Shown here one piece after another: positions 23,854 through 35,432 of a stretch of 64,000 nt of DNA. Position 1 is the stretch's first letter. Every line of letters starts with the position of its first letter. Where the stretch lies: positions 19,856,505 to 19,920,504 of the forward strand of contig NC_056535.1 in the NCBI RefSeq assembly GCF_910596095.1. Direction: 5' to 3'. The DNA comes from Thunnus maccoyii (lineage: Eukaryota; Chordata; Actinopteri; Scombriformes; Scombridae). Both the position numbers and the translations under genes were made by a program. Below the pieces are notes generated by a model. The model was not told the origin of the DNA and made no database searches. It saw only the letters and a program-made list of their open reading frames with translations.

Positions 23854-26800
23854 GGGGTTTAAGTAAGAGCATATCTACAGCATTTCCTCTTCAAACCATC
23901 TCTCTATAGCTCCATAAATCTGTAAGTCAGCTGCAAATGTAATGGGGAAAAAAAGCATACAAATCAGCAGAATAGAAGCATCCAAATCTCCTTTCCACAG
24001 GTTCTAACCTTTGCCCAGACACCCTGCAAAAGAAACCAGTTTAAGTCGCTTGTAAGCATGATCTCATTCCCCTTACGATCCTTACAAGAGCAGTATGACT
24101 CAGCAAAGACAAGGAATAATAACCTCGCCGCTGACCACAGTCATTTGATACATTGGTAGCATTTGCATTTATGAAGCATTGTCAGTGTTTCCCCTACGTC
24201 GACTGCTTTTGGGGGTGGCATTTACGTTTAGTGCCAGATAAGACAAATTACTGCTAACCTTTTCCTCTGCTCTGCTCACATTCAGCGTCACTTTCCTGCT
24301 GCTCGCTTTACTCACTCAACCACACATATTACGCACTGCCCTAAAGGAGCTACGCTACTCGTATAATAATACCTTTCACTTAGATGTCCTTTGAAGAATG
24401 AGGAGAGGAAGGATTCTGGGATTTGATGCAGTGGTTGATGACTCAAATCAATTCTATGATAATGTAGGGTGTTATTGTGCTCGTACAGGGTGTTATCGTG
24501 CTCGTACAGTGTGCAAGTGAAAATCATTAGTAGTAGTTGATATTAATGATTGTTTAAAATTTTTGCAGCAGCGCTCATAGTATACTGTATATAGGGGAAA
24601 CACTGATTGTATCCCCCTCTTCATTGCACAGGACGTACAGTACATGTAGGATTTCATAGAGCATGATGTTCCTCTCTTTTTGTCATACCCACTGATTCCT
24701 TGTACCTGCTCCTGACCCTTGTTTTTAGGAGCCCAGATGACCATCATGAGCCAAGCGTGCGCCGAACGCTGTAACATCATGCGCCTGGTGGACCGACGCT
24801 GGGCAGGGATCGCCAAGGGAGTGGGCACCCAGAAGATCATTGGCAGAGTTCATTTGGGTGGGTGTCACCTTTTTCAAGTATTTTGTTTGAGCAGCACTTA
24901 ACTTAAGCCAATCCTACTCACCTCCTACAGAGTCATACTCATGGACGCCTTTTTTATGTGTCTGTGTTCAGTTTTAGAATATATGCCTAGTGGCGAGAGA
25001 ACTTTGCTCAGCTCAATTACAGGATGTCTGCAGGACATCCTGTAATTGAACCAAACGTAGAACGTCAAGTCCACCTTCTATTTACATGCACCCATCATTA
25101 TTTAAGTACTGGATTTTGTATGTTTCCCATGAAAGGGCAATGTAAGAAACATTGTCCATGGTAGTTTAACGTTTAGATCTGCACACAGAGATATAAAAAG
25201 ACATCAGAGACTGCATTTCTCTGGATTGGCAGGAAAAAAACTCCCCCAATCTCGAACTATCCCTTCAACTGCATCCATATTAAAGTGTGTGCATGACATG
25301 TCGATGTAGTTCAATTTGTGTTGTCCATGTAGCTCAGGTCCAGATAGAGGGGGACTTTCTACCTTGCTCTTTCTCCATCTTGGAGGACCAGCCGATGGAC
25401 ATGCTGCTTGGCCTGGATATGCTGAAGAGACACCAGGTGTGAGCCCCTTTTATCTGATCCCAGTATGCAGTACATCATTGGACTGGATTGAATTTTGCTC
25501 AGCAGGAGTTTCAGTTTTTCAGTTCATTTTATACTGAATGTACTGGAAAGCTGAAGATGATCTAGGTTCATTATTTGTCCTGTTTTTTCTCGTAGTGTTC
25601 GATCGACCTGAAGAAGAGCGTGCTTCTAATAGGCACTACAGGCACTGAAACTCGCTTCCTGTCTGAGGCAGAGCTGCCAGAGTGTGCTCGACTGGCATAC
25701 GGGGCAGAGGGGCGTGAAGACGCCCGTCCAGACGAGATAGCTGACAGAGAACTGGCAGAGGCGCTTCAGAGGTCCATACAGGAAAGCGGTAAGAACAGTC
25801 TCTCATCTCTGCACTTCAGCCTGTTTTTCATTGGGCTTTTTTCAGCTCAGTTAGAAATACATTTGCATGTGCCACTTAATGCTTCTCAACCCCATTTTAT
25901 GCAGTCATCTGAATTTTCAGTCACATAATCACTTCATGTCATCACCTCAGCAAATTAAATGTGCTTTAGAATAAGATGAAATTGAGAGCTGACTGTCAGG
26001 CAAAGAAAACCACGTATAAGATAAATAAAATCTTAGCTGAGATCAGGCTTAAAGGGAAACACTCATGCTTTGAAAATTGATTTTTATATGATAGTGATTG
26101 AGCTAACACTTAATTCGTCACATGAGTTAATTACGCTACTATCCCTTTAGCAGACACATCACAGAGCAGTCTTCTGTATGTCTTTGAAACCCTGCTGATC
26201 TGCTTGAAAATGTTTACCATTTACGTCATTGTTGGACGGTCCAGGAATGTAGAGATCATAAATCTACAGGCAATACCGTCTGGGTTTAAGCTGCCCTTGG
26301 TGGGTGTGATGTCGGAACCTATTGTATATTCAGAGGAACAGACTTAACCCAAAGGAGCCATCAGTGCTAACCAACAGCACAGAACATGTTCAGTCTATTG
26401 CAGTGAATTCTGTTGTGGACAACAGTGCAGATGGATCTCTGAAGGAGTGTGAGGACACCACTTGAAGCCACCCACAAAGACAAAAGGAACATGTATTGCT
26501 AACAGAAATGTAGGTGGTTGACTATGAGCCAGAGGATGTAACATGGACCATTTCAGATTCAAGATATTAGGGCAGCACTAGAGACATGCATATCAAAGAA
26601 AAAAAGAAACGCTCTCATTATGATTTCTGTACGAATTAATATTTCATTGTGATGTAGCATATCACAATACGAGAAAATTGTCTCACGACTGTAAGATTTG
26701 TAAAATATTATGAGTATCTTTTAGTGTGTACGCTTGAACAATGACTAACAATGTGTGCAGTGTTGACATACTAATGATAATACCATCAACCTTACTAAGG

Positions 26801-29336
26801 GACCTCAACAACTCCCAAAGCCTGAATTACTCCAAGCTAATTAAATCAGGTAGCATTGGCATATTCATGACAATCAAATTTTGACATCTCATAAATAAAA
26901 TAAGCTTCCTCATATATAAGAATAGTTTGTAACGTAACATGAAATTGTGTTTGTGTCTACATGTCAGTTAGACAAGTAAGTGTTTCCCTTTAATGTCGTT
27001 TAAGTCTTTTTAGCTGTTTATCATCTATCGGCCAGTAATCGCTGCAGATTGTAAATGGAAACGGATTGAGAAACAACAGCAGACCTGAGTTGAATTCAGG
27101 CTTGGATGGGGCACTGTGGTACGGCAGCAATGTTGTGAAAAGAGGCAATCCTCCACTAGGGCATCAATCGTCTGACAGTTGAAACAGAACTTAAAATTAA
27201 GTGATTTTGATCAAATATCCTTCTGATGTGACCTTGATTGAGCTTCCGGAGGTTCAGGGACGGGGTACGTGATTGCGTTGTGACCTCTCTGTCAGGACGT
27301 AGACTCGAGTTGTTTTTGGATGACGCTTTTCACATCTGTGCGTGTGAAAAGGGTGATAGGTTGGTGCATGCTCTGTGTGTGACTGCTAACTTTCTCCGTC
27401 CCTTTGCATGATGTGTGTGGTGTGTGCCCCCTAACCCCCTGAGCAGGACAGCACTGATGCATTTGGAGACAGCTGGAGAGGGCCCTACCAACCAGGTACT
27501 GCAAATTCACAAGTCCATTGCCAGTGCTAAGTCCCATTGCTATTTATTTCTTTTATTTTGCTGTTATTTTGCCGCTGGATCTGTTAATTGATGTTACTTT
27601 TGTTTTTATTTATTCATGTATTTGTTCTAAATACATATAATTGGTTCAAAAGGATAATCAAGCATTTTATAAGAGTTTCACCAAGGAAATTGGTGTTTTG
27701 GTCCCTAAGCTACTATGAAAATGTAAATATCAAAAGTCAAAATACAAATCATCCAAAGTAATGTTCCCAAACAGGATTCACACAAACTCCAGCTGTTTAA
27801 TTCTTAATTATATTTTCTCTTACAATAGACACTGCAGATGGACAAACTACCTCACCGCAGCCCCCACCATTTACATTACCCAGAACCTTAGACCAAATGT
27901 CCTCATCCACCTCCCCTTCCCAAAGTCCTTCCTCTGGCCAGCCCCAGAACCCGACCCTGGATCGCTCTCAGTCTGCCCCAGCCGCCATGGAGCAGGCCTC
28001 AGCATCAGGGCAGCGCCAGGACCAACCTGGCTTCCAGGAGCCTCCTGTGTCGTCATCCCCAGCAGACGATGCTGGTTCTACACCACATCAGGTCCACCCT
28101 CACCCTCTGCCAGACCATAGCATCTCTGAAGTGCCCTCTGCACCCGGCCCCTCAACAGACGCCCTCCCTACGTGTACTCCTCCTGCAGACGTGACTGCAA
28201 GTGGCAGTCCAGACCTCCAGTATCCAGAGGGTGGCACACTTTCTAGAGCCACAGAGGGGGATGCTGAATCAGATGAGGCGGTGAACAGCTCCATGCTCCC
28301 CCATCCAGAGGAACTTTCCCCCATTCAGCCAATGGAGCAGGAGGCGACTGAGTCCGACACAGCTGACGCCACGGAAGATGGTGTGAGCGCTCCTAGCCAG
28401 TCTGACTCGGTTGAAATGGAGTCCCCGACTGCCTCCCAAGGTTTGGTGTCGTCTGAAAGAGACCAGCCTGAAGGAGAACGCTGCTCCAGCTCCGACAGCA
28501 TCCCCTCGCTGGCAGCCGCTCTGATGGAGCTGCACGAGCTGCTGGTGTCCAACAACTGTCAGTCCCAAAACCGCAGCACCTCCTGCTCCCCTTCGCATCC
28601 ATTCAGACAGGACACAGACGAAGTAGCCCCCGAGCCACGCACTCCGACACCTGAAATCACCCAACCTACCCCCTCTACAGCCATTACAGCCGGTGTAGAA
28701 CCAAGCGATGCCAAAGCCAACCATGCTGCTGCTGTGTCTGATGAGGAACCATCTAAGTGTCTTGCGCCCGAGCTCTCTGGCCAGGATGAGCATCTGGGCG
28801 GAGATACAGCGCAGACTGTGGAGGGACAAGGACCGCCACAATGTCCAGATGGCTCCGGGGAGAGGAGGGCAGATCAATGTGGACAAGATGAAGCCAGTAA
28901 CATCAGCATTTCTCAGCCTGAGCCAGAGGTTCCTCCTGATCCTGCCGGGGACTTGGAGATCAGGGAACCTCCTGAGGGGCAGCAGGGGAGAGGGGTCGCA
29001 GACGGAAGAGCCTCTGGCACAAACACCCCAGACACTCTCGGCCTCCAGACTGAGCACACTTTTCTCAGCCCTCTGTCGATGGCAGTGGGCTCACCAGAGG
29101 AAGTCTCTAGCACCTCTTCTCCCTCTGCCCCTCAAGCTCCCCAGCCTACATCTCCAGCCCTTCTTCTCCCTTCTCCACATCCCTTTACAGAACAATTTCC
29201 AGCTGAGCACATCCAGAGAATCCAGGCAGCAGGATTTTCTGCCAGGGAGGCTGCAGAGGCACTGGAACAAGCCCATGGGGTTGTGGAGCTTGCTCTGCTG
29301 GCACTACTAGCCCGCAGTATCACTGTGCCCACCTAG
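20203..29336 (+). CDS. ddi2: DDI2 fused in frame to RSC1A1 (UBL, aspartyl protease, RS1 region, UBA)
   Basis: Exons are 20203-20340, 21935-22064, 22592-22882, 23005-23131, 23421-23548, 24729-24857, 25333-25436, 25596-25788 and 27829-29336; spliced so, they give 915 residues. Residues 1-80 are the ubiquitin-like domain. [20 protein letters not shown] marks the helical domain. DSGA at 270-273 holds the catalytic Asp of the retroviral-type protease, a host enzyme that forms a dimer and cleaves ubiquitylated NRF1. [16 protein letters not shown] resembles a ubiquitin-interacting helix. The last exon (about 500 residues, Ser/Pro/Glu-rich) is homologous to human RSC1A1: it shares [12 protein letters not shown] near 28510 and a C-terminal UBA ([17 protein letters not shown] ... 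ARSITVPT; human ends AKNIVVPT). A 49-nt cassette exon (27447-27495) would instead end the protein after GQH, at 416 residues. DDI2 identity is certain; the balance of the two forms is not. Confidence 0.9.
20466..20757 (+). repeat. Degenerate minisatellite, five units of about 58 bases
   Basis: Five consecutive units start near 20466, 20525, 20582, 20640 and 20698. Each carries variants of GACAAACGTACCGACTG, TTAGCCCCAACGGTTAATAA and CGTTTACAGTTATCA. Units differ at several positions, so the array is not recent. It lies in intron 1 of DDI2, about 125 bases past the exon 1 donor, and is unusually CpG-rich (AACG, ACCG) compared with the rest of the intron. Confidence 0.8.
21128..21195. repeat. 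Fragment of the teleost foldback repeat family (outer arm)
   Basis: The phrases ttaaaggatacgttcacagt and aacagtcaggtccccatatg match the outer terminal arm of the same long-inverted-repeat family as 14120-14525, judged from recalled fish copies. It is a short orphan fragment in DDI2 intron 1. Confidence 0.45.
21195..21785. repeat. Possible interspersed repeat in DDI2 intron 1
   Basis: The block opens with CTGCGGTTACATGGACA and closes with GGTGGTTACATGAGGCA. The phrase CAACCCGATTGAAA occurs near each end. No coding sequence is visible and only one copy is present here, so its nature and exact limits are uncertain. Confidence 0.3.
23786..23851. repeat. (CA)n microsatellite
   Basis: A perfect CA run of about 33 units in DDI2 intron 5, followed by GGGGGG. 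It is the longest perfect dinucleotide run in the window. Confidence 0.95.
24183..24605. mobile_element. Non-autonomous DNA transposon with CAGTGTTTCCCCTA ends
   Basis: Terminal inverted repeats CAGTGTTTCCCCTA and TAGGGGAAACACTG bound 423 bases without coding capacity, inside DDI2 intron 5. Both ends are directly followed by ATTGT (24178-24182 and 24606-24610), a clean 5-base direct repeat. The ends resemble hAT elements, which normally duplicate 8 bases, so the superfamily is not settled. Confidence 0.7.
27447..27495 (+). other. Candidate 49-nt cassette exon of DDI2
   Basis: It is preceded by a strong pyrimidine tract and AG (ccccctaaccccctgagcag) and followed by a GTACTG donor. Joined to exon 8 (phase 1) it reads Gly-Gln-His-stop, ending DDI2 at 416 residues. 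In the other frame it is fully open ([16 protein letters not shown]) and runs in frame into the terminal exon. A transcript entering through it from an unseen upstream phase-0 exon could therefore encode an RSC1A1-type product. It is an inferred exon; no transcript evidence is available here. Confidence 0.5.
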
Positions 29337-30358
29337 ACTCATAACCAGTCACGCGAGTCCCCGACCTCCCAACTCAGCATCTGCCTGATTTATACCTTGT
29401 TACTGATCCAGATGTCTCAGTCCCTTCTCAGCAGGGAGCACGTAATAACACAGGGAAATGCTGTCTCTTGGTTTGTCATACAGAATATCTAAGAACAAAC
29501 AGGACAACTGGTAACACTTTTCTGGATATAACAGATATGTGAGGTGTGTTTGCATGCAGGTGTTTTGGGTGCCCACCCATTTCATTGGTTTTTAGATATT
29601 TGGTATGGTAGATTGATTTTTTTTTTTTCTTCTTCTTGTTTTGTCGTCCAACATTGACATATTATTAAATGCCCAATGTATGATTGAATCCTGAACCATT
29701 AAACATTATAATTTCCCCCTTTTGATATCTCAAAAAACTATTGTTGTGTAAGAGTTTAAGTTGCAGAGCATCAATTAAAAAAAAAAAGTAATAATCTCAA
29801 AATGGAGTAGCAGTACTCCCGCTCCTCGTGCCACTTCAATTTAAAAACAATCAGAACCCGCTGATGGAAAATCCACCTTGTGGGAACTGCTGCAGTTGAG
29901 AAGGATTGATCATTTTTGTGATCAAGTTTACAAAAAATTCCTACAAGCCCCATGATTCACACTCAGTATCACACAAATATCAAGTGAGCCACAAGCGTTT
30001 GTTGAGATATGATCATAGAAGGCATTTTGTGATTCAGTGTATTAAAGAAGGTATCTTGTACTGTATGTATCATTATCCTGAAAGCTTTGCCATATGTAGA
30101 TTACAAAACAGTTTGTAGCTCCTGTTCAGAAAAGTCCTTTTTATTTTGTGTCAAATCATCATAGTGTGTGTTCATACCCTTTAAAAACACCCATTTTCAT
30201 TTTGTAATCTGTTATGAATATGGCCATCCGCGGCTGTCAGATGTTTTGTCAGTACAGCATATATCAAGGATTTTAATGGCTTTATTTGAGTCATCTACCA
30301 ACAATGTTCAGGCAGATTGAATTATTTACTTTTATCTTGTATGAAATTTTAAATTGCA

Positions 30359-30457
30359 AATAAAATGGAACTAGTATTTGTATACCTTTTATGTGTGGAT
30401 TTATTCTTTTGTGTAAATAAATGCAGTGTCTGTTAGGGGCTGCTTTTTAATAATAAA
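30359..30457 (+). terminator. Poly(A) signals of DDI2
   Basis: AATAAA hexamers occur at 30359-30364, 30416-30421 and 30452-30457, about 1.0-1.1 kb after the DDI2 stop codon. They are the likeliest 3' end of the long transcript; which one is used cannot be told. Confidence 0.5.
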
Positions 30458-31485
30458 GCTGGTCTGTCATCCGATATTTTTATTTTTTATTTTTATACTA
30501 TAGCTGGTAACACAATTCAGCACATAATAAATGTGTTAGTCAACTTGTGTCTCAATTCCACACTACATGCTAATTTATCTATTCTATCATTCTTTGCAGG
30601 TAATATACAAAAAAATGTATGCACTCAAGTGTCTTATACTAACAGGAAACGCTATGCGTGTAAATCAAACTTTGGAAAGTTGCTGCCAATTAAACTACCA
30701 TAAAATTAGACAGCAAATGTTAAATAGTTATTTTTTGTTTTGTAGGGTGTTCACAAAGCTGTTTTACCACTATCCAGAATTTCCTTCAGTGTCAAGTGTT
30801 TTTTTTTATTATGCAAACTGAAGGTTTTTTAACTCCTTTTTTAAGCGTTTGCATACTACATACTGGGACCTTGCTTGGGCTGCTGCTAACAATTTCAATC
30901 GATTGTATGTGTGAACCTGTTTGCCAATAAAACTGGTTCTGATTCATCTGCTAATAATGTAATCGATTAATTGTTTGGTTTATTGTCAGCAAATAGTAAA
31001 ATAAAAGAGGTGACATCTGTAAATTGCTTGTTTTGTTCTGTAAACAGTACAAAACCCAAATTTATTAAGTTTACTACCATAGAGGACTAAGAAAACCAGT
31101 AAATATTCAAATTTGAGGAGCTATAACCAGTGAATGTTTGGGTTGGTTTTTTTTTCTTTAACCCTCCTAATGTGTTAGAAAAGGGTTTAAACCTTTAGTG
31201 TTTGAATTCATTAACAGGCACTGAAAAAAACACTAATTATCATCCAGTAAAATGTTTTACCTGCGAAGTGACTTTTTACTAATAATCATAATATATATAT
31301 ACTTGCTTTGGTATTTTATGTACCTTAGACCACATTTAACTTAAAATGTACAAATCGTTTTTAGTGTAAAATAGGCACAATTTATCTATTTTATTGCTTA
31401 TTATGAACAGAACAGGCAAATAAGACCATGAGACCAAAATAATTCCCAAAATGTATATTTTCTCACACATGAAAAATGTGCATTC

Positions 31486-31885
31486 TGTGCCAGGTGTGCA
31501 GTGAGATATGAGAAATAAAGCACAAGAAAGCCCCAGTTTGTATACTGCTATACAGCTGTGGGACAGGAAATGTGTATCTGTGTCTGTGCATGCATGTGTG
31601 TGTGTGTGTGTGTGTCTGTCATAGACAACAGCTGTGTCCCCAATTGGGGGGAAAAGCTTATTTGGTTAAGGTTATGGTTAGGGTAAGTCTCCAGGAAATG
31701 AATGTAGGTCTACGTAATGTCCCCAAAAGTAACCTAGGTCAACATGTGTGTTTGTGTGTTTTGCCAGGTGTGTGGTGAGATGTGAGAATAAAGTGCAAGA
31801 ACGCTGCAACCTGCTAATTGCCATACAGATACATCCATATATAGCTGGGGACAGGAGAAGTGTGTGTGTATGTGTGGCAACATTT
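31486..31885. repeat. Imperfect tandem duplication with TG-rich spacers
   Basis: GCCAGGTGTG..GTGAGAT.TGAGAA begins at about 31489 and recurs at about 31763. Both copies continue through AAGCACAAGAA/AAGTGCAAGAA, a CCATACAG-like segment and GGGACAGGA before a TG-rich stretch. The spacer contains a GGTTAAGGTTATGGTTAGGGTAAGTCTCCAGGAAATGAATG-like phrase typical of a fish repeat. Confidence 0.55.
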
Positions 31886-32440
31886 ACTATGTATTTCTGT
31901 GCATAAACAACCCATATTTACTACCAGGTCAAATTTGAAGCATAACACAACAGATGTAACTGTTTTTTTATAGCCATTTAAAAAAAAAAAAAAAAGAAAA
32001 ATGATCAAAATTTGTTTTATTGTATTCAGTAGGCCATTGTAAAAATTTGACCCTAACACAATAGGAGGGTTAAAAATGACTGACTAATCAATTTTCCAAA
32101 TTGTTGCTGATTAATTTTCTGTCGATTGATAAATCACTTAACCAACTATTTGTTTCAGCTCTGAACTTAGAAAAAAGATTGGAATTATACCTGGAATTTG
32201 GATGCAGAGTTTGGCAGAAACCTGAGAAACAACCACACCTGGCTCGAGTTTTTGTGATTGCTGCTTAGCTCAGATAAGCTCAGACTGCTTCCACCATTTG
32301 CCACCATTTCATCCGAGTGATTGTGAGGCTGATGGAGGATGCTGCAGTAAATAAACACATCTAAAGTTTCATGTTGGGCAGAGTTTAAGTATCAAAGAGT
32401 TTTTGGTGTCAGCCTTGAGAGAACAGAGAACTGGTGCATT

Positions 32441-35391
32441 ATGGCTCAATTTGACTGCAGAGATGAAAGCGATCACTGCTTGAGCAGGAGCGTTGTCACC
32501 AATCTGCACATTGATAATAGTGATCCAGTGAACTATTTGATCTCACAAACCATGAACACAACAGAGCAGCTTCCTTCAGGGTTTCCTCCTCTGGAAAGCA
32601 GCAGTGCAGAGCAGGCTGGAAGTCCTGATGAGAGCAATGACTGCCTGAACCAGCCTGAGGATTGCAGGTAAGAACCACGTAGTGCATGTGGAGAACTTCT
32701 TATGTGGGATTATCTTGATGAAATATCTTTTGTTCTGTTCTAGTCCTCCTATAGACATATCTTCAGCCCTCAGGTCAGTTGCGTCAATGGGCACGTGGGA
32801 TTTTGGAAAAATGCACTCAACAGTGTCAAAGCTGTTCTCAGAGGAAGTTCTTGAGGAAGACGACTCAACTTTGTCCCCATTAGATGATCAGGATACAAGC
32901 ACAGAAGAGTAAGAGAGGTTATGAATCTTTTAAACCTTGGCAAAATATTTACTTTCATCTAAATGTGGCTTCTTTTTTTTTAAAAATTCAAACTCAGGGA
33001 AGATGATCCAGCTAAAGAGAAAGCACTGAGTATATCATTCCACTCCAAGTACATTCATATTTGTAAGTTTCCTTTCTCTCCTTGAGGCCTGTTTTCAGTC
33101 ATTGGATAGTGTAACTTTTATAGCAACGTAAAGAGCCTTGTCTCCATTTCCCCCTCTTTTTACTCTGCAGTCCCGCTGTATCAGGACTACTGTCTGCAGG
33201 CGGTGAAAGATGATCTGCACAGCTTTAGCAAGTGTTCTGTGTCTGAACTGATAACCCCCCAGTACCTGCAGGGCCTGCAGTCCCGTCTTAGCCTTCTTTG
33301 CCGTTCAGAGGCTCCATCTCCTCAACAGAGTCTCCAAGAGACGACTCCATCCTCTCATCACCTTATTAAGGTGACCCCATGTACTCTCTGGCAAGATCTA
33401 GATGAGGTGAAGGCAGCGGGCCTGCTAAGCAGCTTGACTACCAGAGAGATCCGCCTTCAGGAGGTGTGAAAATGCTTTACACTTCAGACATGACAAGCTA
33501 CAATTAATAGATAAGTTTTAACTCATCTGGACTTAGATAAAGGTTTAATGTAACAGTGGCAAAGTCATTCACTCTTGCTCCCTCTCATTTCCTTCCTCTG
33601 AAGTCGATGTTTGAGTTGATCGGCTCTGAAGCATCTTACTTGAGGAGTCTCGGAGTCGCTGTCGATCATTTCTTTGTGTCAAAGCCACTGAAGCAGACTC
33701 TGTCTCAAATGGAGCATCACATTTTGTTCTCCAACATTCGTCGTGTGAAGGCAGCCAGTGAGAAGTGAGAGCTCCACACAATAGAGCATCTTTATATTTT
33801 TGAGTTTGTTTTTTTTGTTGTTGTTGTTGTTTTTGCTGAGCTGCTGCTCTGTATCTTCTAGGTTTCTTATGGATCTGGAAATTCGACTGGGGGAGAGTGT
33901 TGTAATATCTCAGGTTGGAGACATTGTGCTCCAGCACTGCCCAGCGTTTCGCACTCTCTATGTGCCGTATGTGACTAACATGATGTACCAGGAGGCCCTT
34001 ATCAACCAGCTGCTGTAAGTCTCTGCTCCGATATCACCAGTTGTTCCACAACACCAACTTTTTCATGAGCCACATTCAGTTGCATCTCTTCCTTTCAAGG
34101 CAGCAGAACAGAGACTTTCTGTTTTCACTCAAGAAGCTCGAGAGTGACTCAGTGTGTCAAAGACAGAGGCTCAAGTCATTCCTTGTCCTCCCCTTCCAGA
34201 GAATTACTCGTATTAAACTCATCCTGGAGGTAAGCTTTTGATTAGATTATAAGTAAATGCATCTAAATATATATTTTTATCTCGGTAAGACATGTTTTAG
34301 AAGTCATAAGGGGTTTTTTTGTGTTTCAGAGCATCCTCAAACTGACTAAACCAGACTCTGACTCAGTTTCAAATCTTGAAAAGGCAATAGAAGCCATTCA
34401 TGAGGTAATACTGTTTATTTGTGCTCAGATCACTGTAGTTGTCTTGAGACAGAATTTGGGGCGGGAGGACATGAAATGCCTCTGAAATAGCTTAAAAAGC
34501 CAACTCCTAACCATTCAGAAATGGCATCATTGATGTTTTCCTCTGACCAGATAGTGTCCGAGTGTGACAAGGGGGTCAAAAAAATGAAACAAATAGAGGA
34601 GCTGGTCTGCCTGGAAATGCTTCTGGACTTTGGCAAAATGAAGGTTTCTACTTCTTTTGTTAAGATTAAGATTTCTAACAGACTTTTATTTAACAGACTC
34701 GATTGTGTTTTGCAACCTGCAGATGGCAGTAAATTCTAACAGACTGCCTCTTCCTCCATCCAGTCGGTCCCCCTGGTGGTAAGTGGGCGTTTTCTGGTGC
34801 ACCAGGGTCCCATGAAACAGCTGACTGTGGAGAACACTTACAACTCAAGAATGTCATTCATCGGCGTCTACCTTCACCTCTTCAACGACCTTCTGATCAT
34901 CTCCTCGAAAAAGTATTTGAGCAACAACTATCGCTTTTTTTATCAGCACATTAAAAGAAATGCCAAATATTCAACACAAGCAATAAAAAGTACTTGTTGT
35001 CTGTCCAGCAGTCAAATGTATTTATTAAAATGTTATGAACAAAACACAAAGCAAATGTTTGGTATCTATACTTGATTATCAAATATGATTCACATCATTT
35101 GAGTCATTTCAGCCCTGTTTAATAATCCACTCAGTTGTCTTCACTTGGTAGTGAGCCATTAAACCAGCCAGTGTTTTCTCTCTCTGCATCATGTCAGGGA
35201 TCAGCGGTTCATAGTAGAGGATCATGCTGAATTCCCCACACATGTGCACGTTGAGCATCTGAAGACTGAAGTCCTGGGTTTACCTCCAGACTCCTTCCTG
35301 CTACATCTCTCTCAAAGTCAAACTGGACAACCGACCGCCATGATACTTGTTACACACACAAGGTACAAGAGGACATCATCTTTAAGTCCAA

Positions 35392-35432
<41 letters not shown>

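Larger units (their letters stand above)
29337..32440. other. DDI2 3' untranslated region and DDI2-ARHGEF19 intergenic DNA
   Basis: The DDI2 3' untranslated region probably runs to about 30.5 kb, where three AATAAA signals occur. Beyond it the DNA is AT-rich with a duplicated block at 31486-31885. The 5' untranslated region of the ARHGEF19-like gene is expected in the last few hundred bases. No further coding exon is recognised. Confidence 0.6.

Noticed and set aside
24729-24857. The DSGA aspartyl-protease motif taken as a viral protease
   Set aside because: It is in frame with the DDI2 ubiquitin-like and helical domains and matches DDI2 almost residue for residue, so it belongs to the host gene.
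28269-29057. Antisense ORF of 262 codons across the DDI2-RSC1A1 terminal exon
   Set aside because: It lies opposite a GC-rich, well-supported coding exon, has no recognisable domain and no splice context of its own. Long antisense frames are expected opposite such composition.
33569-33937. Antisense ORF of 122 codons over ARHGEF19-like exons 5 and 6
   Set aside because: It is a shadow of the plus-strand coding exons, with low-complexity Gln/Lys runs from the intron.
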